Origin: Euphorbia lathyris
Taxonomy: Eukaryota > Streptophyta > Magnoliopsida > Malpighiales > Euphorbiaceae
DNA length: 64,000 nucleotides
Assembly (NCBI RefSeq): GCF_963576675.1
Contig: NC_088910.1
Coordinates: forward strand, 28,770,531 to 28,834,530
Direction: 5' to 3'
Shown here: positions 1-10,242 of the stretch, one piece after another
Layout: each line of letters opens with the position of its first letter
Position numbering within the stretch: position 1 is the stretch's first letter
Program-made: the position numbers and the translations under genes
Notes under the pieces: model-generated
What the model was told of the DNA's origin: nothing
Database searches by the model: none
Seen by the model: only the letters and a program-made list of their open reading frames with translations

Positions 1-89
1 TTTTTTTTATTTTCTTAAAAAAAATCACGTCTAATCATATGTTTGTTATCTGTTACTAACAATGATAAAATGGTGCATATGTGAAGTGT

Positions 90-275
90 AGATGGTAATA
101 TTCATGACCAAAAAGACAGTTCGATAAATTATTTCTCAAATTGACCCAACTTGTCAATGTTATAGGTAAAATTGTTTTTGCCTGCCAATATTAGGGGTAT
201 AATTGCACAATTTTAGACGTTAAGGGTAAAATTGCTCCTAGCTATAAATGTTAGGAGTATTTTTGCAGCTTATCT
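90..275 (-). repeat. Mutator-like MITE arm, copy 1 (cut by window edge)
   Basis: This stretch matches, in inverted orientation, the left part of the element at 3406-3838. Both hold a block around the phrase CACTTCACATA and the A-rich terminal phrase TGCAAAAATACTCCTAACA. The same terminal arm recurs at 4765-4862 and 27925-28010. The arms look like long terminal inverted repeats of a non-autonomous Mutator-like element; this class is an inference from the length of the arms. The other end lies outside the window or is lost, so no target duplication can be read. Confidence 0.5.
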
Positions 276-285
276 TATTATAAAA

Positions 286-639
286 TAAAAAATGTGTTAC
301 ACAAATTAATAAAAATAATCTATATAAAAAATAAAAAAATTATTGAACGCAACAAAACCTTGTTCTTCCGGTAATTATGTTGTAGAAATATAAATAATGT
401 TAAAGAATAAACATATTTTATGGAAATAAAAAGGATAATTTTGTCAATAACATATAACTACAAACAACTGTTTATGAAAAGCTCCAAATAGGAGCTTTTC
501 GTGAAACGCTCCAGAAGGCTGCAGTTTCCAAAGAAAATGCTAAACACTGCGGTTATAAAAACCTAACCAAACACTATATTTCCTGCGGTTTGGAGTGAAA
601 CGCTAAATGCTCATCCGGAAAGCTGAAACAAACACCCTC
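286..639. other. AT-rich intergenic DNA with a repeat fragment
   Basis: No coding potential is seen. Bases 470-630 contain short mirrored phrases (AGCTCC / GGAGCT and repeated AAACGCT) that look like one end of another MITE. I could not find a matching partner end or a target duplication. Confidence 0.35.
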
Positions 640-782
640 TTAGTTAGCAGATTTTACTAGCTGATTTGATTAGCGGATTGTGTGAAATCGTTTAGTAAAA
701 CTTAGCTGATTACAAATAGCTGTTTATGTAAAATGACATATAAGTATATGATAAAACATTTATTTTGGATTAAAGAATATTA

Positions 783-1775
783 CAGTAAAATCTCTATAAA
801 TTAATGCTCGATAAATTAATAAACTCTTTAAAACCTACTAAAAAAAATAAAAAAAATAAACTCTTTAAAATAATAATTTCTTCTGGTCCCGACTTGGCTA
901 GTTCAAAAAATGATCAATTTTAATAAATTAATAAGATAATAATTTTCTGGAACAACCCTTTAAATACATTATATTATTACCTCTATAAATTAATAATTTC
1001 TCAAATATATATGTGAAATATATATAGATATACGTACTTAGGATAATTTAGCAAAATATGAATCTACAGTATTTTGTTTTTTCTTAAAATTTTAATTTAG
1101 TTGAATTTCATCTCTAACTATTCTCAGTGCATTCAAAAGTTCCGTTGTATCCTTGTCAAATTGTAACAAAAAATTGTAAAGAGTGGATGATGCTGTAATT
1201 GTTTCTTTTCTTGTGAATGATTTCAAAGGTATCGAATCATCTTCAGCTTAATCCTCAATTGAATTTTGCATAACGCTCGACACAATTTCTTCTAAACTTT
1301 GTACTTGTGAGCATTCATTGTTTTCACCTGGATAATCCAATATTTGATTGAAATCCATTGGATTGCGGTAACCAAGCTCACCAATCATTCCCTCAAGTTC
1401 ATGAATGTCTTCAGTGGTTGCTTCCTCTAAATTCGTTGTGACAGATTCATGAGAAGCCTATTTTTGGTATGATTTGAAACAACACTCCATATAAATTTTT
1501 TTTATAGTAATTCATTAACTATAATACATTGAATATTTTTAACATAAATACAATGAACTTTCAAGTTCAACTAACTTATATAATGCACATTAATTTTATT
1601 TGTTCATTGATTTTAGACAAAAACTTTATTTAAATTAGTAATTTAAAATTTATTTTAAAATTTTTTTCAAATCACTCTATAAATTAATAATTATTAATTT
1701 ATAGATTAATTAATAACTCTCTAAATTAATAAAATTCCATGTTCCCAATATTATTAATTTGTAGAGGTTTTACTG
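783..1775 (-). mobile_element. pogo-like (Lemi1/Emigrant-type) deletion derivative, 993 bp
   Basis: The ends are inverted repeats, CAGTAAAATCTCTATAAATT on the left and the complement of CAGTAAAACCTCTACAAATT on the right, and TA flanks both sides (781-782 and 1776-1777). From memory this terminus matches the Arabidopsis Emigrant MITE and its pogo-like partner Lemi1 (Tc1/mariner superfamily, TA target). Subterminal copies of ATAAATTAATAA recur inside. A remnant of the transposase C-terminus lies at 1085-1450 on the minus strand. The central part of the gene, including the catalytic core, is missing, so this is a non-autonomous deletion product. Confidence 0.75.
1085..1450 (-). pseudogene. pogo-like transposase C-terminal remnant
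   Basis: Read on the minus strand, this stretch encodes about 120 residues with the phrases HELEGMIGELGYRNPMDF and FDKDTTELLNALRIVRDEIQ. They resemble the acidic tail of plant pogo-like (CENP-B/Tigger-related) transposases. There is a stop codon at 1248-1250 and no DDE catalytic core, so it cannot be active. The terminal repeats of the surrounding element support the family call independently. Family assignment is by recollection of tail features, not by search. Confidence 0.55.
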
Positions 1776-1990
1776 TAGGTAGGTGTAAAAATATCCATAA
1801 AAAGAGATGGAACAATAAGCTAATTGAAAAAACTCATAAGATTAGCTATTTCAAAATTAGCTTTTTGGATCAAATAAGCTCTTTTAAACCATTCTTCACT
1901 AAATATCACCATTAGAGGTTTGACTAGTCAAAACCTCTAAATTGATTCAAACATCTGATTTTACTCCAAAAAGCTCTTACTATGGTCTTC

Positions 1991-2768
1991 GTCCACTTTA
2001 ATCCTAATGTTGTGATACTCATCATCATCTCTAACTCATTTTATAATTCTATCAATTCCAACCATCTATAACGTTTTTGAATCCCATCCCAAGGAAATCA
2101 CATAATAATAAAATCAACAAATCAAAATTAAAATGAAAGAAAAAAACATACTAAGCTGAGCTAATATGCAGCTTTGGCCTTCAATTGAATTTCAACCTTG
2201 TGCATCAAAATACCGAAAAAGAATAATTGAATTTCAACTTTGGCGAATCCTATTTCCTAAAACAGATCGAGATTTATTATTTTTTCATCTATTATATAGT
2301 TTGTGCAAAATTTGAAAAGTTATCGGTTACAAATCCAGAGTAACTTTAAAGTTTGTTTTATTTGTTTCTATTAGATTCTTATGAGATTTATTGTACGGGT
2401 TTAAATTTTATTTTATTCGCACACTTTTTTTTTTGCAAGTTTAAATAAAAAAGACAGTTAAATTAATTATTTGAAATTATTTTATTCGAAAATAGTGTGA
2501 ATCAATTTTTATTTATTTATTTTCAGATTTCTCCAAACGTTTAACTCTTCATTAGTTTTTATAATGTATTAAATATAAGTTTTTTTTATTCGTTACAAAA
2601 ATAAATCCACTAAACGTTTTTTTTCCAACAGTCAGAAAAAAAGAGTTTAAAAACCAATCGAAGTCACACTTTTTTTCCAACATTTTCATCCATGAAGTAG
2701 ACAAAAAAAAAAAAAAAAAAAAAAACACCGGAGCAGCGAGAAAAAAGATTTGCAGAGAAGAGAAAACA
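1991..2768 (+). other. upstream region of the A20/AN1 gene
   Basis: AT-rich DNA with no other gene. It should hold the promoter and 5' leader of the gene at 2769. A TATA-like phrase (TTATAATGTATTAAATATAAG) lies near 2560-2580. An uninterrupted A-run of more than 20 bases (about 2703-2725) sits in the presumed 5' leader. No TATA position can be fixed without transcript data. Confidence 0.4.
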
Positions 2769-3197
2769 ATGGACTCCGGAAACAGTTCAACGACGGAATT
2801 TCTGTGTGTAAAGGGATGTGGTTTCTATGGTGCATCAGAGAATCGTAATATGTGCTCAAAGTGCTACCTAGATTTTATTAAAAATGACATGACTGCTAAT
2901 TCTAGATCGGCTGAAACTCAGAAATCTGAATCAATGGAGAAGGCGATTACTGCTGAGATTGAAGAAAAGAGTGAGAGCATAATCGAAGAAGGCGGTTCGA
3001 GTAAGAATAGATGCGAGAATTGCAACAAGAAGGTGGGCTTAACGGGATTCAAGTGCCGATGTGGGAAGCTTCTCTGCGGGATGCACCGTTACCCTCAAGA
3101 GCATTCTTGCGATTTTGATTTCAAGGATTCCGACCGGCGAGTTTTGGCTAAACAAAATGTCATTGTCAAGGGGGATAAAATGGATGATAGAATTTGA
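2769..3197 (+). CDS. A20/AN1 zinc-finger stress-associated protein
   Basis: This intronless gene of 142 residues encodes a plant stress-associated protein (SAP). The A20 finger has Cys13, Cys17, Cys29 and Cys32 (C-x3-C-x11-C-x2-C). The AN1 finger has Cys82, Cys85, Cys96, Cys98, Cys103, His106, His112 and Cys114, which fits the complete AN1 ligand set. An acidic, low-complexity linker (residues 40-80) joins them. Family members bind ubiquitin through A20, some act as E3 ligases, and many are induced by drought, salt or cold; those roles are family knowledge. At 142 residues it is somewhat shorter than the common 160-175, mainly because of a short linker. The start is the first ATG after the A-rich leader, in the good context ACAATGG. 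No defect is visible. Confidence 0.93.
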   Translation: MDSGNSSTTEFLCVKGCGFYGASENRNMCSKCYLDFIKNDMTANSRSAETQKSESMEKAITAEIEEKSESIIEEGGSSKNRCENCNKKVGLTGFKCRCGKLLCGMHRYPQEHSCDFDFKDSDRRVLAKQNVIVKGDKMDDRI

Positions 3198-3405
3198 AAA
3201 CATTTTTCTTTGTTTTTTATTTAATTAATTTTTGTTCCTTTGATTACTTCTCTTTCTTTTTTATATGTCGAAATTCAATTACAATGCTCATCACGAATTC
3301 TTAAACTTTTTCTATTTTGAGATTGTTCTGTAATTTTAATTTGTTCAACAGTAGAAAATATCATTATATTAATGCAAAGTCTCAGAATTATAAAGTTTAG
3401 TTGAA

Positions 3406-3838
3406 GGATCTGCAAAAAATACTCCTAACATGTATCAGAAGAAATTTTATTTTTAACGTCTAAAATGATCAAGTTGAAAAATATTTTATCAAACTGTTTT
3501 TTCAGTCATCTTGTCATCTACACTTCACATACGAGTTATTTATCACTCATTATCAACGGATCGAATTTATAAATATTAATATACAATTCTATTATTAAAT
3601 TACAGAAAATGTGAAATATTTTTTAAAACGAATTGATATGCAATTACTGTAGAATAAAGAACAAAATATCCAATATTTTATAATAATGTTGGGAATTAAC
3701 CTAATTAATTTGTCAATTTTAGAGGTAAAATTATTCTTGGCTGTCTATGTTGTAGATAAAATTACACAATTTTAAACGTTAGGGATAAAATTGCTCATAG
3801 CTCTAAAAGTTAGGGTATTTTTACACCTTAGCCCTTAA
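3406..3838. mobile_element. Mutator-like MITE, copy 2, with long inverted arms
   Basis: The left arm (TGCAAAAAATACTCCTAACA onward) and the complement of the right arm (AAGGTGTAAAAATACCCTAAC onward) match over roughly 60-100 bases with gaps. Both contain the phrase TAACGT(C/T)TAAAAT. Long arms without coding capacity suggest a Mutator-like MITE. No convincing 9-bp duplication is visible, so superfamily assignment is tentative. It starts about 210 bp after the A20/AN1 stop codon. Confidence 0.5.
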
Positions 3839-3917
3839 ATACAAAATTTAGATACATGTATGTATGTAATTTATCATGGAATGGAATGATGCACAACTTC
3901 TATTTCAGTAACATTTA

Positions 3918-4277
3918 GGTTATGTTTGTCAAATAGTTGTTAGCGCTTAGCTGATTTGACTAGCTGATTGTGTAAACGTGTGTTTGATAAAATTTAGCTG
4001 ATTGTTAATAGCTGTTTGTGTAAAATGAAAAATAAAAACATGGTACATTATTTATTTAAGGTTAAAGGGTAGTCATTAGAGGTAAAAATGTCCATCAAAA
4101 AAGATGGAAAAATAAGGTAATTGAAAAAACTCATAAAACCAACATTTTCAAAATTAGCTTTTTGGACCCAATAAGCTCCTTCAAATCTTTTTTCACCAAA
4201 CACCACTATTAGAGGTTTAACTAGTCAAAACCTCTAAAATGGCTCAAATCTCTAATCTTACTTTACCAAACTGGGCC
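3918..4277 (+). mobile_element. Tourist-like (PIF/Harbinger) MITE, copy B, 360 bp
   Basis: The ends read GGTTATGTTTGTCAAA and the complement of GGCCCAGTTTGGTAAA. They are flanked by TTA on both sides (3915-3917 and 4278-4280), the target used by PIF/Harbinger elements. Terminal identity is only moderate (about 10 of 19). The interior matches copy A at 640-1990, which supports a mobile unit. No ORF. Confidence 0.6.
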
Positions 4278-4764
4278 TTAATTTGATGTTTTATTTTAAA
4301 ATTTAAAGTATTTAAAATTCAAATTTTCTATACATAATTGTTTGGAATGAAATCTTTATTTCATAGAGAAATGAAATATTAGTTTAATGGGTTTAATTAG
4401 ACTCGTGATTCTCCAAGAATTAGAAATATAACACTAATGTCGTAATATTTAAATTTTTAACATTAAAATCATTTAACTTATTTGATTTCTCCAATAATTT
4501 AATAGTTACCGAAAAAACAAGTGAATGATATATAAATCATATTTTTGCACGTGGATAAATAATAATAATAATAATATATAGTTTGATCTTATTAGGTTAT
4601 CTTGATGTGAAAAATAAAAAAGGATGTGATGAATGAAATTGACTTGGTTGAGTTTGGTGATATGTATTATTTTTATTTTTAATTCATATATAAAAATTTG
4701 GTTTAGGTATCATCAATGTGTTTTTTTCCCGTACTGCTATTGTTGGAATGTAGATAAAAAGATA
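4278..4764. other. AT-rich intergenic DNA
   Basis: No gene or recognisable element. It includes a short AAT/TAA microsatellite near 4560-4577. Confidence 0.4.
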
Positions 4765-4862
4765 AGGTGTAAAAATACCTCTAACGTTGATAATCAAAAG
4801 CAATTTTACCATTAATGTTTATATAATTTTATCCCTAACGTTAAGAGCTAATTTACTCGTAT
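4765..4862 (+). repeat. Mutator-like MITE arm, copy 3 (fragment)
   Basis: Single arm beginning AAGGTGTAAAAATACCTCTAACG, clearly related to the arms at 90-275 and 3700-3838. The phrase ATCCCTAACGTTA recurs in it. No opposite arm is found nearby, so it is a fragment. Confidence 0.5.
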
Positions 4863-4955
4863 CTAATAAATGTGAGTCGTGAATGAATTATTCACTTTTA
4901 TTGATGAAAAAAGAACAATTACAAAATACTTATATATGTTATCTTGTAATATTTT

Positions 4956-5623
4956 AATTCTATTAATCATACTTGGGTTCGTCCTCCACCAGGATGGCTC
5001 AAAGTTAACACAGATGGTTCTGCAAACATTAATACAGGAATGAGGGGCACAGGGGGGGTGTTTCGCACTACTCGAGGATTTGCTCGAGGTTGTTTTGCGT
5101 TTCGAGTTGATACCCCTTCTGCGCATATTTCCGAATTGAAAGCCGTTATTTTTGCTATTCAGATTGCTTGGGAAAAAGGATGGCACAAATTATGAGTGGA
5201 ATGCGATTCTGTTTATGTGGTAAATTTGCTTAGGAAGCGCTCTCTAGTTGTTCCATGGGCGTTGCGACAAGATTGGATTACTTGTCTTCAGCATTGTTCT
5301 TCTATGGATCTAAATGTTACTCATATTTTTCGCGAAGGAAATAGAACGGCTGATGCATTGGCTAAATTTGGCGTCACAACAGATCATATTGTTTGGTGGA
5401 ATTTTGCACCAGCTTTTTGCAATAGATTTATTTCTCATGATATGTATTGTTTAGAACAATTTCGTTTCTCTTAATTTTTCTTCTGTATTTTTTCCTCATT
5501 TTAATAAAATTCGGGTCTGGGTTTTGTTTGGTTTTGTGATGATGCCAACCTAGTTGGGATCTTTGCATTCCATTCTTAGCCTGTAACCCAACATTTACTT
5601 AAAAAAAATTCTATTAATCATAC
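4956..5623 (+). mobile_element. 5'-truncated LINE insertion with 17-bp duplications
   Basis: A 17-bp direct repeat, AATTCTATTAATCATAC, flanks the insertion at 4956-4972 and 5607-5623. Between them lies a pol 3' end (RNase H domain, 4975-5474), a 3' untranslated tail of about 125 bp with TTTTAATAAAATTCGGG, and a short A-run at 5601-5608. Severe 5' truncation, an A-tail and a long target duplication are the signature of target-primed reverse transcription by an L1-type LINE. Related tails occur in inverse orientation at 43408-43525 and, minimally, at 18697-18723. Confidence 0.88.
4975..5474 (+). pseudogene. LINE RNase H domain (RVT_3 type), broken
   Basis: The plus strand reads WLKVNTDGSA, then SELKAVIFAI, then VECDSVYVVNLL, then HIFREGNRTADALAKFG. 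These carry the first Asp, the Glu, the second Asp and the last Asp of an RNase H fold (D-E-D-D). This domain is common at the C-terminus of plant L1 LINE polyproteins. A TGA at about 5193-5195 stands where the family has a Trp before VECDS, a single G-to-A change. The reverse transcriptase is absent through 5' truncation. Confidence 0.85.
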
Positions 5624-7143
5624 ATTTTAAGATAGTTTTTAGTATTTTATAATTGTTTTATGTTTAGTTTTGTGTTTTAAGAACTAATTGATTGTTCCAT
5701 GTATTTTTAGGTATTATTTGGGATAAATAGGTAATTATTGAATCATTACTGAAGTTAATAAAGTTTCTCGGTCAGAACTCCCTCTAGTCGATGATCTCGT
5801 AGCAGTTGAAGAATAATCCATGAATCTTTAATAAGTCTTTACTGTCATAAATTCCTTAGTAACCACATAAGGAATATTATGACTATTTAATAATGTATTG
5901 AAGAGTCTTTTGAATTCTCAAGAGGGAGTTACGTTACTTAATGCTCTCTTTAATTGCATTTCAGTTAAGAAGTTGCAAAGAAGAATTCAATCCTCCATTA
6001 ATCTTCTCTTTAATGGCATTAAAGTTGGACGTTACAAGAAATGCATGAAAGCATGTGCAATTATAAATACCTACATTGGGAAGCATGAAGGAGACGTGGA
6101 ATAGACCTCAACACAGAGCTGGAACATATCTCAAAACACATATGTTAATTTGCTATTATAGTTTTAGAATCTTCTTTTAGTTCCATTTTCTCTTTCTCAA
6201 ACTCTTAATTCAACATTTGTAAATAGTTCTAGTTGTTAACTTACTTTTTCATATTCTCTCTTCATCTTTTTTTTCTCTTTACTTTAACTATTTTTATTAA
6301 TAAAATTAATTATATTTTCAAGTTTGTTTTCTATTAACTTTCTTATTTTCCTGAGCGTTGATTAGCAATAACTAAAACAATTTTTTTGAAGTGATAGAAC
6401 GGAACTTTCTTATTTTCCTTCCATCTACCATGAACTAGCTCCTCCATAGCTAGAGCTATAGCGGATCCTAATCGAAGTAGATGATTTACTTGCAATCCAA
6501 TTTCAAGTTCATAATTTATTAATTAGAGAACTAAAGTATGAAGGTTAATTTCTAGTTAGATATTTGGCCAATATTTAGCTAAATTACAATTAATGATTTT
6601 GGTTGATTGGCACTAAGATAATTAATGGAATTACATAGTTTAGACCTGTGTCTATGCGGTGCGGTTTTTCAGGGTTTAGTTTCACGACATAACTTTGGGG
6701 TTATTTCAGAGAACTTAATGCTTTCACTATACATTTATTCTTGGCTGGACCAAAGCTAGAGTAATTGTATATGAAATAGGATTAATCTTGACTGGACCAA
6801 AGCTAGGTTAATTACTTTAGAAAATAATCACCGTCTCTAGATTAAAACTTAAGAACTTGAATAGGATTGTTGAGAGGATTATATATTAGGTTAGGTGAAG
6901 CCTTGCGCTAGCACCTTTATCATAAGAGTTATAAATATTGTTTTTCTTTTCTTTAATTAATTGAGTGCAAATATTTTAGTTTTTAGTTTAGTAAACATCA
7001 AGTCCAAAATTGGTTACTTAAATAATGAAATTCACAAAAATCAAATAGCTATAAATACAATACTCGTGGGAACGATATTCTACTTATTATTTATTACTTG
7101 ATAACGATAGGGTGCACTTGCCCTTAGTTTTGTACGATACACA
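5624..7143 (+). other. LTR-like or retroelement leader sequence, unresolved
   Basis: No long ORF. Features reminiscent of an LTR and leader are a TATA-like ATTATAAATACC near 6060, pyrimidine-rich stretches, two near copies of TGGACCAAAGCTAG near 6750-6800, and the phrase CTCGTGGGAACGATATTCTA near 7063. That last phrase resembles sequence near primer sites of Athila-like gypsy elements, as I recall. I could not define TG/CA ends or a target duplication, so the boundaries are only those of the unexplained stretch. Confidence 0.3.
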
Positions 7144-7464
7144 TTTCATCCATCAATATACTAGTCTGTTACACATAGCACGATTCTAACTAACTATAGT
7201 GATGACCTGACATTCATTCAGTCCCCTCTCAAGATGAAGACGGTGTTAAACGAAGGTTAAAGTTGTAGACATTTGACCACCAATTAATGATTTAGTTAAT
7301 AGATTGACTTAATTGACTATTTGTTGATATATATGGAGCGCAAATAAACCTTGTAATTAGATGTTCTCGAACTATGTAGTAATCAATATCACATGTTTTA
7401 TTCGTTCATGAAAGAAGACACTTGCTGCTATATGTATAGCATCATGGTTGTCACAATGTAAAGG
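7144..7464. other. intergenic DNA, nothing recognised
   Basis: AT-rich and without an ORF of note. The final 8 bases before the next element (TATACGGG, 7465-7472) are the target duplication of the hAT insertion. Confidence 0.4.
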
Positions 7465-7472
7465 TATACGGG

Positions 7473-8973
7473 CAGTGGCGGAGCCAAGACCTAAACATCG
7501 GAGGCTAGACTGTGTATAAAAAATTTAAATGTTACTTCAACGTATTTATAAAAATAAAATAAACAATATAAAATGCAAAATATATCATAAAATGATAGTA
7601 AAAAGTATTTGTGTACCTAAATTAGAAATCCCTACATTAGAAATCCTTAAATTAAACTCTAAATTAATTAGAATTACTAAATTAGAATATCTAAGCAAAC
7701 AACATATTAGAATTCCTTAAATAAAATTCTAAATTAGAAATCCCCTAAAAAAACCCTAATTTAAAAATACGTAATTTAGTTTAGAAATTATAAAACAAAT
7801 CATAGAAATAAAATAAATAATGAAAATGAAAAACTTACTTGAGAGTGGAAAGAAAAAAAGTTGGATGAGAATAGGGGATTTTAGAAAAATTTCCCTCAAA
7901 TATTTGGATTTTGTGCCTTTGTCTTCTCTTTCTCTCTTCTCTTTCTCTCTTTTCTTTCTCGAATGAAAGAAAGAAAAGAGAGAAATAACCCTTCTCTCTA
8001 CTTTTCCTTCTTCCAATAGTTTCTTTTTCTCAATTGTCGTTCTACTCAGTTGATGTCATCATTGCCTATCGATCTACTACTCATTTTTCTTTATTTTTTT
8101 CTCGTTCTAGCTATCTAATCAGGTCTACTTGGAGGAGGAAGAAATAAGACTGTCTTCTTCCTCCTCCTCCTATTTATGTTTTAGTTTTAGTGTTTAGCTT
8201 CCGATTTACTTTTTGTGATGGTTTGAAGTTTATATACCATATCGAACTTATTTTCTCGTTAGATCTACAAATGTTAGCTATACCTCTTTCTTTTATTGTT
8301 TTTTCGGTCTTAGCAAGAGCATAAAATATTCATCTTATCCGTAGATCTATAGATTCACGTGGTTGCAAAATAAGAAAAACCTGAGATCCGAATGTACAGA
8401 AGAGCCTAAATGATGAAGAATGGACTACATTCGTTTTTCTACGGGATTCGACTTACGAGAAGAATATGAATTTTATTTTTGTTGTATTTGTACCTTTTAT
8501 GGTTCATATTGTTCTTTATAGTTATTTTATTGCTCTTTGTAGTCTCTTGTATTCCCTTTATGGATCTTGTACTAGCCTCTATAGATTGGAGGTTTTATTC
8601 CTCTTAATTTTCATGTTGTACCTGTAATTTTTAATCTAATAGATTGATATATGATATTTTTATAAAAAAAAGAAAGAGAAGACCTAAAAAAACGAAAAAA
8701 TAAAGAAGGGCATTTTTCCCTTCAGGTTCCTGTTGGATGGAAAGTGCATCTTTTTTTTAAGCTACAGTAGCACAAAACGACGATGTTTTGTGCTCCACAA
8801 AAAGACGTCGTTTTATGTAGTTGTAGGTTAAAAAATAAGCAAAAAATGAGGTTTTTATATCCCATTTTTTCAAATGCAGTGCAACCGCCATGACTATAGG
8901 GGCTCCAGCCATGGTGGAGTCAAGCTGGGCTGGAGGGTTAGCCGACCCTCTCTGCCCCCTGGCTCCACCCTTG
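7473..8973. mobile_element. non-autonomous hAT element, 1501 bp (family 1, copy 1)
   Basis: Inverted ends CAGTGGCGGAGCCA and the complement of CAAGGGTGGAGCCA are flanked by 8-bp duplications TATACGGG and TATAGGGG (7 of 8 match). The 8-bp duplication and a terminus starting with CA are typical of hAT. Two further copies with this terminus are at 27732-28402 and 58148-59080. No transposase is recognisable inside. The interior (about 8040-8680) ends in a T/A-rich stretch with an A-run near 8665-8672, which could be a captured transcript tail or a LINE tail. The short ORFs inside are low-complexity and not convincing. Confidence 0.8.
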
Positions 8974-9184
8974 TATAGGGGTAGGAGTGATATAAAATTC
9001 ACTGAACAAGTAAGAAAGCCACTTTAATTCATAAATGGTGGAAGTCATTGCCATACTTTTAGCCTTTGTTGACTTTTGGTCATTGTGGTTTGTTTCTTTG
9101 ACTTTTAAGAAACCAATCAAGATCTTAAACACAAATAATAATGGGTAATAGGCCTTCTTGTTATTTTAGACCTCCCATAATTTG

Positions 9185-9437
9185 AGTCACAATAGGCTGT
9201 ACGCACACTCAAGTATGATTTTGCTGCATAAAACAACCCTTTTGAAATTGTCCCCTTCTAAATACTTCAGTACATACATGTCTTCATTCATTTGAAGTTG
9301 TGTAGGAGATCCACTTAGTCGTTGAGTGACATACACAATATCTGGCCTAATGAACCCCAAAAATAGAAGTCTACCTACTAGCCTTCTATACCTACCTATT
9401 TGTGCATATAACTTAGTTTTATCTGTTTGATAACTGG
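9185..9437 (-). pseudogene. copia pol relic, part 2 (after RT)
   Basis: The minus strand reads IGRYRRLVGRLLFLGFIRPD and a following phrase with SPTQLQMN. These match the conserved stretch between reverse transcriptase and RNase H in Ty1/copia pol (family form YRxLVGxLxYLxxTRPDI). The other part of this element lies at 17661-18364 in the same orientation. The gypsy element at 9438-17660 separates them. About 100 bp of copia sequence expected at the join is missing. No LTR of this element was recognised. Confidence 0.75.
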
Positions 9438-9942
9438 TGATGAACTTCCGACCGGATTCCTTCCCTGCGGGGGGCGTCGTTGGGTTCGACGGGGGGAAGC
9501 TCCGATGCCAAAGTCAGTATATTGTAAGAGAATAAACTATATTGACAAAGTAGGGTTTAGGAGAGCGAGAATCTGTGTACCTCAATAGCTTGTGATGCAA
9601 GCTATTTATAGTCATGTAGTCGTAACTCCTAGTAACTAGAAAGTCTCCATTAATGCCTCATTAATGGCGGTTACTGATCTTATTCAAGTATGACCGTTAG
9701 CTCATTAATGGATTATTGAATGCCTTCATTAGGAATCGGCTTAGCCGTTCAACGGGCGGATCGAGGCATGATGGCGGGTCTCCCATAGGTTTGACTACGG
9801 ATGGCGTGTGGTGGAATCTAGGTGATCCGCCATTCGGATGGCTTGCTTGATACGCCATTGCTCTCCGGTTCGTCTCAATACGCGGTCGCTTGGTCAATTA
9901 CCCTTTTAGTCCCGTAAATTGTATCTGGTTGTTATTAGAAGC
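9438..9942 (-). repeat. 3' LTR of gypsy element 1
   Basis: The region starts TGATGAACTTCC and runs to the C-run at 9942-9947, which is the polypurine tract (CTTTGGGGGGCTT on the minus strand) that normally abuts a 3' LTR. Its start resembles the LTR start of gypsy element 2 (TGATAACTTGC). No second copy exists in the window because the 5' end is deleted. The inner boundary is uncertain by a few bases. Confidence 0.55.
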
Positions 9943-10242
9943 CCCCCAAAGTTCCGTTAAAGTCCTTTAGGGCTTTTGCACTTCCTGGCGCACCGTCATG
10001 TTGAGTTTCATTAATTACCACTCTGTTCCAGGCCATTTACCGCGCGACAGCTGTCCTGGACGCACAACTCGAGGTAAGTGGCGATACCTTCTTCAACCTC
10101 TCTCTTTCTCTTTCCGCCTCATTTGCTACTTTCCTTTTGATTTTCCTTGCGATTTTTTAGAGTTTTTCCGGCGTCAAGAATCTTCAAAGCTTACGGTTTT
10201 CCATGTAAGTTACCCTCTGTTTTCGCCGTCCTCTGAGTTTTT

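Larger units (their letters stand above)
640..1990 (+). mobile_element. Tourist-like MITE, copy A, split by a pogo-like element
   Basis: The two outer parts (about 640-780 and 1778-1990) align in order with the whole element at 3918-4277. Shared phrases are TAGCTGATTTGA, AATAGCTGTTTATGTAAAATG, AAAAACTCATAA and CCTCTAAA. Between them sits the insertion at 783-1775. The left terminus is not clean, so this copy is probably truncated there. It carries no coding sequence. Confidence 0.55.

Noticed and set aside
4863..5186. Minus-strand ORF of 107 residues opposite the LINE
   Set aside because: It is the shadow of the plus-strand RNase H frame, which has clear motifs.
5898..6104. 68-residue ORF
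   Set aside because: No motif; lies in LTR-like noncoding sequence overlapping a TATA-like box.
7529..7720. 63-residue ORF in the hAT element
   Set aside because: Made of repeated CTAAATTAGAA-type sequence; low complexity, no transposase motif.
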